Below, one piece after another: positions 22,119 through 29,097 of a stretch of DNA of 32,881 bases; the stretch's first letter is position 1, and each line of letters begins with the position of its first letter. The notes beneath the pieces were generated by a model that was not told the DNA's origin, made no database searches, and saw only the letters and a list, made by a program, of their open reading frames with translations. The position numbers were made by a program, and so were the translations under genes. Source of the DNA: a virus; IMG/VR virus record IMGVR_UViG_3300009175_000050, positions 1-32,881 of that record. One strand, written 5' to 3'.

Positions 22119-23041
22119 TCATAAATTGTTATATTCTCGTATTTACTGATAAGTTGTTGTGAATAATCTTTCACTTTGCATATTTTTTGAAAAGTCCATC
22201 CTTTTCTTAAATGGTCTTTAGTTGGGTCCAGCGAAGTGTTAACTTTGTTATCTCTGCAGAATTGAATACGTTTTCCAAATATAATAAAAATATTATTTTC
22301 GGGAGATTTTCCTAACCAAATATACGCATTATGATTAAGTTTTCCATCTTTTTTAGATCTACAAAATTGTGACAATATAAAATTGTTTGTTTGTCTTTGC
22401 CTAGCTTCTTTAAATCCTTCTTTTCTGATATCATCAATATAGTCTTTTCCAAAATGTTTTAATAATAAATGTAAAATGGTTTGTTGTGGGTGCCCAGTAA
22501 AGTCAGATGTTGTTTTTATAGTTTTGCATTGTTCAAATGCTTGTTTCACTGCCATAACATATTCTTGATGATCAGAATATCCAATCTTTTGTGCTATTGA
22601 ATCGTAATATTTTTTCTGTACTATTAATTTATGCATTGGGTTATTAGCTTTAGTATATGCACTTGTAAAGCTTTTCATTGATTTTGTTCCGTCTTCAGAA
22701 AAATATTTACCGTTATATTTTTCTATTCTAGTTTGGTGCGCTTTTTCTGAATTATATAACCCTCCCCCGCCACATACTATATTATAACAATTTTCATCTT
22801 TTATTATTAATTTAGTAACTAATTTGCTTTCAATTAGATAAGCATATTCGTCTGTTTCACAAATACATATAACTTTTTTAACAAATTGATCCTTTCCATA
22901 TTTTTTAACTGCATTCTTTAATGCAAGACCGGATCCTAAATAATAATCATTAGGGGTGGTTGTTTTGTGTTTTCCAATATAATATTTTCCATTTAATAAA
23001 TTTGTAGTTTTATATACTGTATAATAAATACGAGTAGACAT
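22115..23041 (-). CDS. GIY-YIG homing endonuclease
   Basis: A 308-residue minus-strand protein. The N-terminal nuclease has Y-T-V-Y-K-T-T-N (7-14, the GIY strand) and G-K-Y-Y-I-G-K-H-K (17-25, the YIG strand), followed by D-Y-Y-L-G-S-G (32-38), the catalytic Glu region (A-Y-L-I-E-S-K), and N-I-V-C-G-G-G-G. The remaining two thirds are basic and helical and probably bind DNA. The gene lies against the direction of its neighbours between the T-fold-like gene and the glycosyltransferase, as expected for a mobile endonuclease. AAAGGAGAT precedes its ATG, inside a small ATCT/AGAT hairpin. Its target is probably a nearby phage locus. Confidence 0.88.
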   Translation of the reverse strand: MSTRIYYTVYKTTNLLNGKYYIGKHKTTTPNDYYLGSGLALKNAVKKYGKDQFVKKVICICETDEYAYLIESKLVTKLIIKDENCYNIVCGGGGLYNSEKAHQTRIEKYNGKYFSEDGTKSMKSFTSAYTKANNPMHKLIVQKKYYDSIAQKIGYSDHQEYVMAVKQAFEQCKTIKTTSDFTGHPQQTILHLLLKHFGKDYIDDIRKEGFKEARQRQTNNFILSQFCRSKKDGKLNHNAYIWLGKSPENNIFIIFGKRIQFCRDNKVNTSLDPTKDHLRKGWTFQKICKVKDYSQQLISKYENITIYD

Positions 23042-23071
23042 GTCGATCTCCTTTGTAGATTGAACTGTTTA

Positions 23072-23112
23072 GTGATAAGACAGATTAATGGTCTGTCTTA
23101 TCACGCATTTTT
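23072..23112 (+). terminator. strong hairpin with T-run
   Basis: GTGATAAGACAGA (23072-23084) and TCTGTCTTATCAC (23092-23104) form a 13-bp perfect stem with a 7-base loop, followed by GCATTTTTATTT. It reads as a rho-independent terminator on the plus strand, just before the promoter at 23125. On the minus strand it would lie at the 5' end of the endonuclease transcript if the promoter lies beyond it. Confidence 0.8.
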
Positions 23113-23124
23113 ATTTATCTAAAT

Positions 23125-23153
23125 TTGACTTTAATATAAGAGTTTGTTATAAT
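23125..23153 (+). promoter_or_regulatory. consensus sigma-70 promoter, leaderless arrangement
   Basis: TTGACT (23125-23130), 17 bases beginning TTAATA and ending TTTGT, TATAAT (23148-23153), 5 bases, ATG at 23159. The -10 is preceded by TGT. It follows a terminator, so the glycosyltransferase transcript starts fresh here. Confidence 0.8.
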
Positions 23154-23158
23154 TAATT

Positions 23159-24235
23159 ATGCTTTATATTGTAGAACTTGAAAATATACCAACACGTTAT
23201 ACTTGTCAGTGGGCAACACATATTCCTAAACTTTTAAAAGAAAATGGTATTGAGAATATGATAATCAAAGGAGAATTGTTAACTGGAACTATTCCTACAC
23301 CAGGAATGTTCTTAGATTTTGCTGGAACAAACACTTTTAAAGCCGAACAATGTAAAAAAATAGCAAAATTATTTTCTGATAAAATTATTAAAGAAGGCGA
23401 CCAATTCTTATTTACTGATGCTTGGAATCCAACAATCATTAGTTTAAAGTATATGAGTTCCCTTTTAAACACCCCAGTTAAGATCCATGGACTTTGGCAT
23501 GCCGGAAATTACGATAAAAATGATGGGTTGGGTAGATTAGGTAAACAAGATTGGTTAACAAACTTCGAAATAAGTTTATATAATGCAATTGATCATAATT
23601 ATTTTGCAACAGAATTTCATATTAATATGTTTTGGGATAATCTATTGTACGGATCTGGAGCAACATTACAGCATGTACTAAAAACTAAAAAGATTATCCA
23701 GACTGGTTGGCCTTTTGAAAATTTGAAACGTGATATTTCGAATGATATTGAAGGAGTTACAAAACGAAATTTAGTTGTATTTCCACATCGTGTCTCAGTA
23801 GAAAAACAGCCAGAAATTTTTAGGGATCTAGCGAAAGAATTACCAGAATATGAATTTGTTATTTGTCAAGATAAGCAATTGTCTAAGAAAGAATATCATA
23901 AAATTCTTGGAGAATCGAAAGTATTGTTTAGTGCCAATCTGCAAGAAACACTAGGTATCACAACTTGTGCTGAAGGACCAATTGTTAAAGCAATTCCTTT
24001 TGCTCCAAATAGATTGAGCTATACAGAAATTTTTAAGAATCATCCTAAATTTTTGTATCCATCAAATTGGACAACAAACTGGGAATCTTATATGGAAAAC
24101 AGAGAAATTATCAAATGCATGATACGTGAACGTATTGTATATTATGACACATTTTTACCATATGTTAGTAGTTATATGAATTCGTCATATAAAAAGTTTT
24201 TCCACGCATTTAAATTATTGGAGAATCTAAAATGA
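23159..24235 (+). CDS. GT-B fold glycosyltransferase (family 4-like)
   Basis: A 358-residue protein. The start M-L-Y-I-V-E-L-E-N-I-P-T-R-Y-T-C is fixed by the adjacent promoter. The C-terminal half has the GT-B donor domain: V-V-F-P-H-R-V-S-V-E-K-Q-P-E-I-F (about 204-219), Y-E-F-V-I-C-Q, and the donor-site loop F-S-A-N-L-Q-E-T-L-G-I (about 260-270) with Glu. The N-terminal half includes F-L-D-F-A-G-T-N, T-D-A-W-N-P-T and K-I-H-G-L-W-H-A-G, which look conserved. The donor and acceptor are unknown; phage GT-B enzymes can glycosylate DNA bases (as T4 beta-GT does), which would fit a hypermodifying phage but is inference. No signal or membrane segment. It overlaps the next gene by 4 bases. Confidence 0.8.
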   Translation: MLYIVELENIPTRYTCQWATHIPKLLKENGIENMIIKGELLTGTIPTPGMFLDFAGTNTFKAEQCKKIAKLFSDKIIKEGDQFLFTDAWNPTIISLKYMSSLLNTPVKIHGLWHAGNYDKNDGLGRLGKQDWLTNFEISLYNAIDHNYFATEFHINMFWDNLLYGSGATLQHVLKTKKIIQTGWPFENLKRDISNDIEGVTKRNLVVFPHRVSVEKQPEIFRDLAKELPEYEFVICQDKQLSKKEYHKILGESKVLFSANLQETLGITTCAEGPIVKAIPFAPNRLSYTEIFKNHPKFLYPSNWTTNWESYMENREIIKCMIRERIVYYDTFLPYVSSYMNSSYKKFFHAFKLLENLK

Positions 24236-24567
24236 AAGAATTTTTGAATACAGCAAACAGAATATTGTTTAGCGTTAACTGCGGGTTAACAGTAGTTGTA
24301 TTAGCATTAGCGGCTTTCATGCCATTTGCACTTATGTGGTGCGGAAATTTATTTATTTGGCTATGTAATATTCCTATTTGTATAGTATCATTTGGCACAG
24401 CATGTTCATCTATTCAACAGATTCCGTATGTGTGGTTTAGTAATTGCTATTGGATAGCCATGTTGATATATTTTGTGTGCATGGGTGGTTGGATGATTCC
24501 AATTGTATTAGCATTGCAAGTTTCATGCACTAATGATGTAATATCTGGAAAGTCTCATTTGACTTAA
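24232..24567 (+). CDS. small membrane protein, cysteine- and tryptophan-rich
   Basis: A 111-residue protein with probably three hydrophobic segments (about 13-35, 40-55 and 70-95). It includes F-M-P-F-A-L-M-W-C-G-N-L-F-I-W-L-C and Y-W-I-A-M-L-I-Y-F-V-C-M-G-G-W-M. It has seven cysteines. Its ATG overlaps the stop of the glycosyltransferase (ATGA). The promoter of folE starts inside its last codons. No family is recognised. Confidence 0.6.
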   Translation: MKEFLNTANRILFSVNCGLTVVVLALAAFMPFALMWCGNLFIWLCNIPICIVSFGTACSSIQQIPYVWFSNCYWIAMLIYFVCMGGWMIPIVLALQVSCTNDVISGKSHLT

Positions 24568-24587
24568 GGTAAGGAGTATGTTACAAT
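24559..24587 (+). promoter_or_regulatory. sigma-70 promoter for folE, leaderless arrangement
   Basis: TTGACT (24559-24564) overlaps the end of the membrane-protein gene; 17 bases; TACAAT (24582-24587) preceded by TGT. Tandem ATGs follow at 24591 and 24594, 3 and 6 bases after the -10. The AAGGAG in the spacer (24571-24576) precedes only an ATG followed two codons later by TAA. Confidence 0.65.
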
Positions 24588-24590
24588 AAT

Positions 24591-25268
24591 ATGATGGATA
24601 ATATAAGCGACGTAATTAGACGAAGAATTATTGAAAGCGGTGATTCTTACCTTGCAAATCATAACATTAGTAAATATGTTAATCAAGATGAAATAGAATT
24701 ACTAATTAGTGAAGTTACTCAGAAGTATGAAGAAGTATTGAAGAGTTTAGTTATTGATACCGAAAAGGATCATAATACCCAAGATACTGCTAGACGTGTT
24801 GCAAAGATGATGGTTAATGAAATCTTTTCTGGTAGATATCAACCAATGCCAGCAGTAACATCTTTTCCTAATATAAATTCATATGAAGGAATTATGGTTG
24901 CAGGGCCTGTATCTATTAGATCAACTTGCGCTCATCATATGCAAAATATTACTGGTAAGGCCTATATTGGCATTTTTCCTGGTAAAACTGTTATTGGGCT
25001 AAGTAAGTTTAATCGAATTGTAAATTGGGTTGCAAGCAGGCCGCAGATTCAAGAAGAGATGACTATTCAAATTGCTGATGCAATTGAAACAGAAACAAAA
25101 GCAGAAGGCGTTGCAATATTAATTCAAGCTGAACATGGTTGTATGACAGCTCGGGGGGTCAAGGAACATGATTCAGCCATGACAACAAGTGTTATGAGAG
25201 GCGTATTTAAACGCGAAGATAATTCTTTGAAACAAGAATTTATGTCAATTATAAGTAGGATGCCGTAA
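24591..25268 (+). CDS. folE: GTP cyclohydrolase I
   Basis: Converts GTP to 7,8-dihydroneopterin triphosphate, the first step of both folate and 7-deazaguanine synthesis. The product has 225 residues (224 from the second ATG). Zinc ligands are visible: S-T-C-A-H-H (Cys113, His115/116) and E-H-G-C-M-T-A-R-G-V (His182, Cys184). The usual S-T-C-E-H-H Glu is Ala here. P-G-K-T-V-I-G-L-S-K-F-N-R (130-142) and R-P-Q-I-Q-E-E-M-T-x-Q-I (150-161) are canonical. With QueD (28016) and QueE (29871) it makes CDG for the DpdA-like enzyme. Its TAA overlaps the ATG of the next gene closely (TAAATG), so they are co-transcribed. Confidence 0.92.
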   Translation: MMDNISDVIRRRIIESGDSYLANHNISKYVNQDEIELLISEVTQKYEEVLKSLVIDTEKDHNTQDTARRVAKMMVNEIFSGRYQPMPAVTSFPNINSYEGIMVAGPVSIRSTCAHHMQNITGKAYIGIFPGKTVIGLSKFNRIVNWVASRPQIQEEMTIQIADAIETETKAEGVAILIQAEHGCMTARGVKEHDSAMTTSVMRGVFKREDNSLKQEFMSIISRMP

Positions 25269-25733
25269 ATGAAATATACATGGTCAGATGTTGAGAAAGA
25301 TGTACATGGATTGGCGCTTAATATTGCGCTGAGTGGGTGGATGCCAGAATACATTGTTGGATTGTCTCCAACAGGAGTTATTCCAGCTACAATGTTGAGT
25401 GAGCTATTAGATGTCGAGCTTGAAGTTATTAAAATGGACGCTTCGGTTTGTTGGCTTGCAGAAGATGCATATGAAAAGCGAACAAACATTTTAGTTATGC
25501 TGGATTTAAATAATAGAGGTGACTTTTTCAATTGGATTGTTTCAGATTGGAAATCATCTTGTTCTCCAAATAGTAAAGAATGGGAAAATGTTTGGCATAA
25601 CAATGTGAAGTTTGCAGTTCTTGTCAACAATGAACGAAGTGAATGGAAAGAAATTGACTTCTGTGCTCACTATATTAATAAAGACTGTAATAAAATAAAT
25701 ACGCATTTTCCGTGGGAGAAATCAAGTGAATAG
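25269..25733 (+). CDS. phosphoribosyltransferase-like protein with altered PRPP loop
   Basis: A 154-residue protein. Y-I-V-G-L-S-P-T-G-V-I-P-A-T-M-L-S-E (28-45) is the pyrophosphate-loop region of type I phosphoribosyltransferases. The following L-D-V-E-L-E-V-I fits too. The PRPP-binding loop, normally V-D-D-x-x-D-T-G, reads V-M-L-D-L-N-N-R-G-D (76-85), so acids needed for PRPP binding are partly lost. It may bind a purine or nucleotide without catalysing the standard reaction. It directly follows folE and is overlapped by the next gene, so a part in purine/deazaguanine handling is possible. The C-terminus has D-F-C-A-H-Y. Confidence 0.6.
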   Translation: MKYTWSDVEKDVHGLALNIALSGWMPEYIVGLSPTGVIPATMLSELLDVELEVIKMDASVCWLAEDAYEKRTNILVMLDLNNRGDFFNWIVSDWKSSCSPNSKEWENVWHNNVKFAVLVNNERSEWKEIDFCAHYINKDCNKINTHFPWEKSSE

Positions 25734-26562
25734 ATATTATTCTGAGAGTAAGTTTTTTCTTTGGTTACGTAAAAAGCTTTGTGTTGATAAGCCTGAAGCA
25801 TTACCGTGGGATGAATGGGAAACTTATCATGCCGCAGCCAAAGTTAATAAACCATTTGCATATTGGGTAACAGAAACATTGCCTGATCTTTTAGAAAAGC
25901 CAGCTGAACTTTTGATTGATCCATTATATGAAGTTAAGTACTATTTAAGAAATAGGTTTATTTCTTCGCATATGCTTAAAACAGGTTTACCTAAAGGTAA
26001 ATTTCATGAATATGATACTAAGTTACTTCATGGTGTATTTAATGAGCTAGTTGATTTTATTGAGATTGAAAAGGCTCATATGCAAGTATGGTGTGGTGGT
26101 AAAGATAATAAAAAGTACTCTAATCCATTTTGGCATAAGTTTTGGCCATTGCGGTGGAGCGAATGGCGTTGTGCAGAAGCTGGCATTGATCACTTAAATT
26201 TGGAAATAGGATTAGTATATAATACTGATTGTGGAATAGAAGAAAGCGATCCATTGTTAGGAAAACTAACTCCACAAGCTGAATCAGCTATTTGGTTATT
26301 GTCAGCATATAAGTGGTGGACTATCGAACGCCCATCTCGTGTTGATCCTTATGATAAATCTGGAATTACTGCTTTTTCGAAAAGATTGACAGAAAAATAT
26401 GGCGATGGTATGTGGCAATTCAATAGTAAGATTACCCAAGAAGAAAAAGAAGAGCAACATGCTTTATACGAACTTGTCAACGAGATTGAAAAGCAATATT
26501 TTGATGAAGATACTAAGTGGCTTAAAGAAGTAATAGATCATCGGAGTGAACTATGGACGTAG
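25726..26562 (+). CDS. unrecognised 278-residue protein, Trp/Glu-rich
   Basis: A GTG start at 25726 with GGGAG eight bases upstream, overlapping the previous gene's stop by 8 bases. The protein is rich in Trp, Lys and Glu, with blocks L-P-W-D-E-W-E-T-Y-H, Y-E-V-K-Y-Y-L-R-N-R-F, F-H-E-Y-D-T-K-L-L-H, F-W-P-L-R-W-S-E-W-R, and S-A-Y-K-W-W-T-I-E-R-P-x-R. It appears soluble and helical, with a charged C-terminal helix (T-Q-E-E-K-E-E-Q-H-A-L-Y-E). It looks like a conserved phage protein, but I do not recognise a function. The next gene starts 10 bases before its stop. Confidence 0.7.
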   Translation: MNRYYSESKFFLWLRKKLCVDKPEALPWDEWETYHAAAKVNKPFAYWVTETLPDLLEKPAELLIDPLYEVKYYLRNRFISSHMLKTGLPKGKFHEYDTKLLHGVFNELVDFIEIEKAHMQVWCGGKDNKKYSNPFWHKFWPLRWSEWRCAEAGIDHLNLEIGLVYNTDCGIEESDPLLGKLTPQAESAIWLLSAYKWWTIERPSRVDPYDKSGITAFSKRLTEKYGDGMWQFNSKITQEEKEEQHALYELVNEIEKQYFDEDTKWLKEVIDHRSELWT

Positions 26563-26999
26563 ATCAAATCAAGGATTTAGAAAAAGATTTACTAACGAGT
26601 TTGGTAATATGTGGTAAATGTGTTTCTGATTCTTATGCTCAGAATTTATATGCTGCATTGTGCAATACAACTTGGCAAGCAATAGAAGTTATATCCATCT
26701 TAAAAAGTGAAACCTGGGGATGTTCTTGGAGACATTCTGGATCAATAGTTGCACAAATTAGAAATGGAGTAACTCCTGGTGCAGCAGATGAAACATATAT
26801 TGATTGGTATTGTAGTGGAATGGCAGTAGATGCAGATATGCTAGATGATTGTGCAGATATGTTCAAAACATCTTATGATCATATTAATTCCTCACATGTA
26901 TCAGAATATGTTGGCGAAGGAACAGTTACAGATGAGATCAGAGAAGATCTCAAAAATTTAGGATGGCAAGAAGTAAAGGATACTGACGAAAATGAGTAG
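26553..26999 (+). CDS. unrecognised 148-residue acidic protein
   Basis: An acidic protein with a central Trp/Cys block: F/Y-A-A-L-C-N-T-T-W (48-56), E-T-W-G-C-S-W-R-H-S-G-S-I-V-A (68-82), and Y-I-D-W-Y-C-S-G (102-109). The tail is Asp/Glu-rich (T-D-E-I-R-E-D-L-K-N-L-G-W). It overlaps both neighbours (10 and 8 bases). The middle resembles an accessory phage protein with conserved Trp and Cys residues. No catalytic motif is recognised. Confidence 0.65.
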   Translation: MDVDQIKDLEKDLLTSLVICGKCVSDSYAQNLYAALCNTTWQAIEVISILKSETWGCSWRHSGSIVAQIRNGVTPGAADETYIDWYCSGMAVDADMLDDCADMFKTSYDHINSSHVSEYVGEGTVTDEIREDLKNLGWQEVKDTDENE

Positions 27000-27339
27000 A
27001 GATTTATTTGTTTGTGATTGTAGCTGTACTGAACATCAATTTATTATTCAAAGTTTTGATGATAACGAAGATTTGGTTGATGATAGATATGTTTATTTAA
27101 GTATTCATCTGACAAAAAGTCGAACGATATATGAGAGACTTTGGATTTCACTCAAATATATTTTTGGACATCAATGTCGTTATGGTGCGTTTGATGAAAT
27201 TTTATTGTCTCCAAAAGAAACTATCAGATTATCTAAAGTATTAAAAACTCATGCAGATAGATTGTTAAGTGATCAACCTGTTGAACCTGAAATAATTACG
27301 GGTATTAACAATGTTGAACTATACGAGCAAAATGGATAA
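26992..27339 (+). CDS. unrecognised 115-residue protein
   Basis: It starts M-S-R-D-L-F-V-C-D-C-S-C-T-E-H-Q-F-I-I, with four Cys/His residues (Cys8, Cys10, Cys12, His15) that could bind a metal. Next comes a beta-rich region (Y-V-Y-L-S-I-H-L) and a helical region (Y-E-R-L-W-I-S-L-K-Y-I-F-G-H-Q-C). The C-terminal helix (S-P-K-E-T-I-R-L-S-K-V-L-K) is typical of small regulatory phage proteins. It overlaps the previous gene by 8 bases. Function unknown. Confidence 0.65.
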   Translation: MSRDLFVCDCSCTEHQFIIQSFDDNEDLVDDRYVYLSIHLTKSRTIYERLWISLKYIFGHQCRYGAFDEILLSPKETIRLSKVLKTHADRLLSDQPVEPEIITGINNVELYEQNG

Positions 27340-27721
27340 CGAAAAAAATTATGTTGACTTGTGGATTGATGATGTAAGAGAGTGCCCATACATTGGTTGG
27401 GTATGGGCAAAGAATTATGATGAAGCAATAGAAATTTTAAAGACTAATAAAGTTAGACAATGTTCTATTGATCATGATTTATCATTTTTACAATATAGAA
27501 ATATGTATGATCCATTTACTGAAAAAACAGGCTACGACATAGTTTTATGGATGGAAGAAAATGATATTTGGCCCGAAGAAGTTCCAATTGTTCATAGCCA
27601 CAATCCAGTAGGTGCAAAACGGATGGCTGATGTGATTTCGAACTACTATCAATGTTATCCAACTTCAATTTTAAGACGTGCTGCTGCAAGTGGAAAAGGT
27701 ATAGGTTGGGCAAAAAAGTAG
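27332..27721 (+). CDS. cyclic-phosphate processing receiver-like (cREC) protein
   Basis: An upstream in-frame ATG (27311) exists, but 27332 (M-D-N-E-K) is preferred because GAG precedes it and the core starts soon after; 129 residues. L-W-I-D-D-V-R (10-16), W-x-W-A-K-N-Y-D-E-A-I-E-I-L, S-I-D-H-D-L-S, G-Y-D-I-V-L-W-M, and P-I-V-H-S-H-N-P-V-G-A-K-R-M are the marks of a receiver-fold family predicted to process cyclic phosphates. Members are common in phages; their role in vivo is not settled. Together with the HD-domain nucleotidyltransferase at 11233 it could act in RNA end repair, which is inference. It overlaps the previous gene by 8 bases. Confidence 0.7.
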   Translation: MDNEKNYVDLWIDDVRECPYIGWVWAKNYDEAIEILKTNKVRQCSIDHDLSFLQYRNMYDPFTEKTGYDIVLWMEENDIWPEEVPIVHSHNPVGAKRMADVISNYYQCYPTSILRRAAASGKGIGWAKK

Positions 27722-27759
27722 TTATATAGAGAAAATGTTAGATGACATTTGAATCAAGT

Positions 27760-27788
27760 TTGAGTTTTTTAGTAGGACGTGCTATAAT
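27760..27788 (+). promoter_or_regulatory. sigma-70 promoter, leaderless arrangement
   Basis: TTGAGT (27760-27765), 17 bases, TATAAT (27783-27788) preceded by TGC; 5 bases; ATG at 27794. It drives the small coiled-coil protein and, through short spacing, queD and the membrane-protein genes. Confidence 0.75.
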
Positions 27789-27793
27789 TAATT

Positions 27794-28012
27794 ATGACTA
27801 ACGAAGTATTTACTTTAAGAAAGCGAATTCAAGAATTGGAGCAAGCATTATTGCCTTTTGCTTCTATAGCTGATGTAGATTCTGAAGGGAACGAAGTATC
27901 TGATATTAAAGCAAGCTATATTGGTGGTGCAGGATTTAGCATAAAATATGTATTAGGTGTTAATCCAAAAAAGGTATTAAGCGAAGCAAAACTTGCTATG
28001 GTGATTCGATAA
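27794..28012 (+). CDS. unrecognised 72-residue protein with N-terminal coiled coil
   Basis: The start is fixed by the promoter at 27760. The first 20 residues (E-V-F-T-L-R-K-R-I-Q-E-L-E-Q-A-L-L-P-F-A) form a heptad-like helix ending in a Pro-Phe turn. The rest is short and mixed, ending in a helix (K-K-V-L-S-E-A-K-L-A-M-V). Small proteins of this layout are common in phages. It lies 3 bases before queD and would be co-transcribed with it. Confidence 0.6.
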   Translation: MTNEVFTLRKRIQELEQALLPFASIADVDSEGNEVSDIKASYIGGAGFSIKYVLGVNPKKVLSEAKLAMVIR

Positions 28013-28015
28013 ATA

Positions 28016-28567
28016 ATGGGATATACAATTTCTAAAGATTTTGATTTTTGTATGGGGCATAGAGTCTGGAGTCAATCACTATCTTCCGAATATGCTAAGA
28101 CTACAGTATGTAAATGTAGACATATTCACGGTCATGAAGTTAAGGTAACAGTCACTATGACATCAGATACTTTAACAAATGGTATGGTTGTTGATTTTAA
28201 TAATTTAAATTGGTTAAAGGAATTCTTAAACACATATATTGACCATAAGTTTATTATCGATAGTCACGATCCTTTGTATAATAGATTAGTTGGATCAGTT
28301 TCAACTATGCCAGTTATTGTGCCAGGTAGATTAATGACTGCTGGTCGTGTACCAGATACGTTATATTTAGATATGGCTACTGTAAATACTACAGAAGAAA
28401 AGGAATTACTTGATAGTTTCTTTATTGTAGACTTTGTTCCAACGAGTGAAAATTTGAGCAAGTGGCTAGCTGATATTGTTCAAGAAAAGATGAAAGACCT
28501 CAATGTAAAGGTATCAAATATTACTTGGTGGGAATCAACTAAGAGTCGAAGTGAATTTTCATGCTAG
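28016..28567 (+). CDS. queD: 6-carboxy-5,6,7,8-tetrahydropterin synthase
   Basis: Converts dihydroneopterin triphosphate (the FolE product) to 6-carboxytetrahydropterin. A 183-residue T-fold protein. Zinc ligands are His15 (F-C-M-G-H-R) and H-G-H (His38, His40); the catalytic Cys is Cys34 in C-K-C-R-H-I-H-G-H. M-V-V-D-F-N-N-L (57-64), Asp76-His77, and P-T-S-E-N-L (142-147) are canonical. It is longer than the usual about 120 residues because of an insertion at about 85-135 carrying V-P-G-R-L-M-T-A-G-R-V. It follows the 72-residue gene by 3 bases and overlaps the next membrane gene. Confidence 0.9.
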   Translation: MGYTISKDFDFCMGHRVWSQSLSSEYAKTTVCKCRHIHGHEVKVTVTMTSDTLTNGMVVDFNNLNWLKEFLNTYIDHKFIIDSHDPLYNRLVGSVSTMPVIVPGRLMTAGRVPDTLYLDMATVNTTEEKELLDSFFIVDFVPTSENLSKWLADIVQEKMKDLNVKVSNITWWESTKSRSEFSC

Positions 28568-28737
28568 AACATGTTATAGTAAAATATCGAAGTTGGATAA
28601 TTTGGATTTTATTCTTTATGATATTGTCCACAACATTCTTTGAAACCATGACAGCTGGAATATTGGCTATAGTATTGACTATATTGTTATTATTTTCGGT
28701 TGTATACAAAGTAGTTGATCAGACTGATGAAGAGTAA
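28561..28737 (+). CDS. 58-residue membrane protein
   Basis: The ATG overlaps the end of queD by 7 bases. The product has two hydrophobic segments (about 12-24 and 32-50; I-I-W-I-L-F-F-M-I-L and I-L-A-I-V-L-T-I-L-L-L-F-S) joined by a short loop, with an acidic tail. It is the first of three small membrane-protein genes in a row, all closely spaced. No family is recognised. Confidence 0.6.
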   Translation: MLEHVIVKYRSWIIWILFFMILSTTFFETMTAGILAIVLTILLLFSVVYKVVDQTDEE

Positions 28738-28740
28738 ATT

Positions 28741-28869
28741 TTGAAACAATTAAGAAATAAAATATTGATAAGCATATTGCTAACAATAGCAATTTGTTGT
28801 TTGGTTGATATTCCATTGTTAGTAGTATTTTTGTGTATCTTAATGTTATGGTACTATATAAATGAATAA
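28741..28869 (+). CDS. 42-residue membrane peptide, TTG start
   Basis: Opens with TTG at 28741, three bases after the previous stop, with a weak GAAGAG site. The product is M-K-Q-L-R-N-K followed by a hydrophobic stretch (I-L-I-S-I-L-L-T-I-A-I-C-C-L) and a second one (L-L-V-V-F-L-C-I-L-M-L-W). The stop overlaps the ATG of the next gene. Support is by position and hydrophobic pattern only; the unusual start lowers confidence. Confidence 0.4.
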   Translation: MKQLRNKILISILLTIAICCLVDIPLLVVFLCILMLWYYINE

Positions 28870-29086
28870 ATTAGAAAACTTTGTTAAATGGTCAGCAAGT
28901 TTGATGACTGCCGTCAGTGTAGTATTGAATGCATTTAATGTTTTTCCAGCGAACATTATAATTGGCTTGTTTGGTTCCATTGGCTGGGCTTGGATTGGCT
29001 ATAGATGGAGACAAAGTAGCCTGGTTTTATTGAACAGTTTTTTCGTTGTCATTTACGTAATTGGATTGTTATTCAAAATAGTCTGA
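28862..29086 (+). CDS. 74-residue membrane protein
   Basis: The protein has an N-terminal amphipathic stretch (K-L-E-N-F-V-K-W-S) and probably two or three hydrophobic segments (S-L-M-T-A-V-S-V-V-L-N-A; I-I-I-G-L-F-G-S-I-G-W-A-W; L-L-N-S-F-F-V-V-I-Y-V-I-G-L-L). The first segment with N-A-F-N-V-F-P-A-N-I resembles small phage membrane proteins seen near metabolic genes. It overlaps the TTG-start gene by 8 bases and is followed by a GATAAATA element. Confidence 0.6.
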   Translation: MNKLENFVKWSASLMTAVSVVLNAFNVFPANIIIGLFGSIGWAWIGYRWRQSSLVLLNSFFVVIYVIGLLFKIV

Positions 29087-29092
29087 TAAATA
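29085..29092 (+). promoter_or_regulatory. candidate late promoter (GATAAATA)
   Basis: GATAAATA lies 5 bases before the ATG at 29098 and overlaps the stop of the previous gene. No Shine-Dalgarno is present between, as at 634, 4394 and 10000. Confidence 0.35.
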
Positions 29093-29097
29093 ACATA

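Noticed and set aside
25269-25733. QueC or other ATP-dependent step of preQ0 synthesis
   Set aside because: The sequence shows a PRTase-type loop and no QueC P-loop (S-G-G-x-D-S) or zinc cysteines; no other gene in the window fits QueC.
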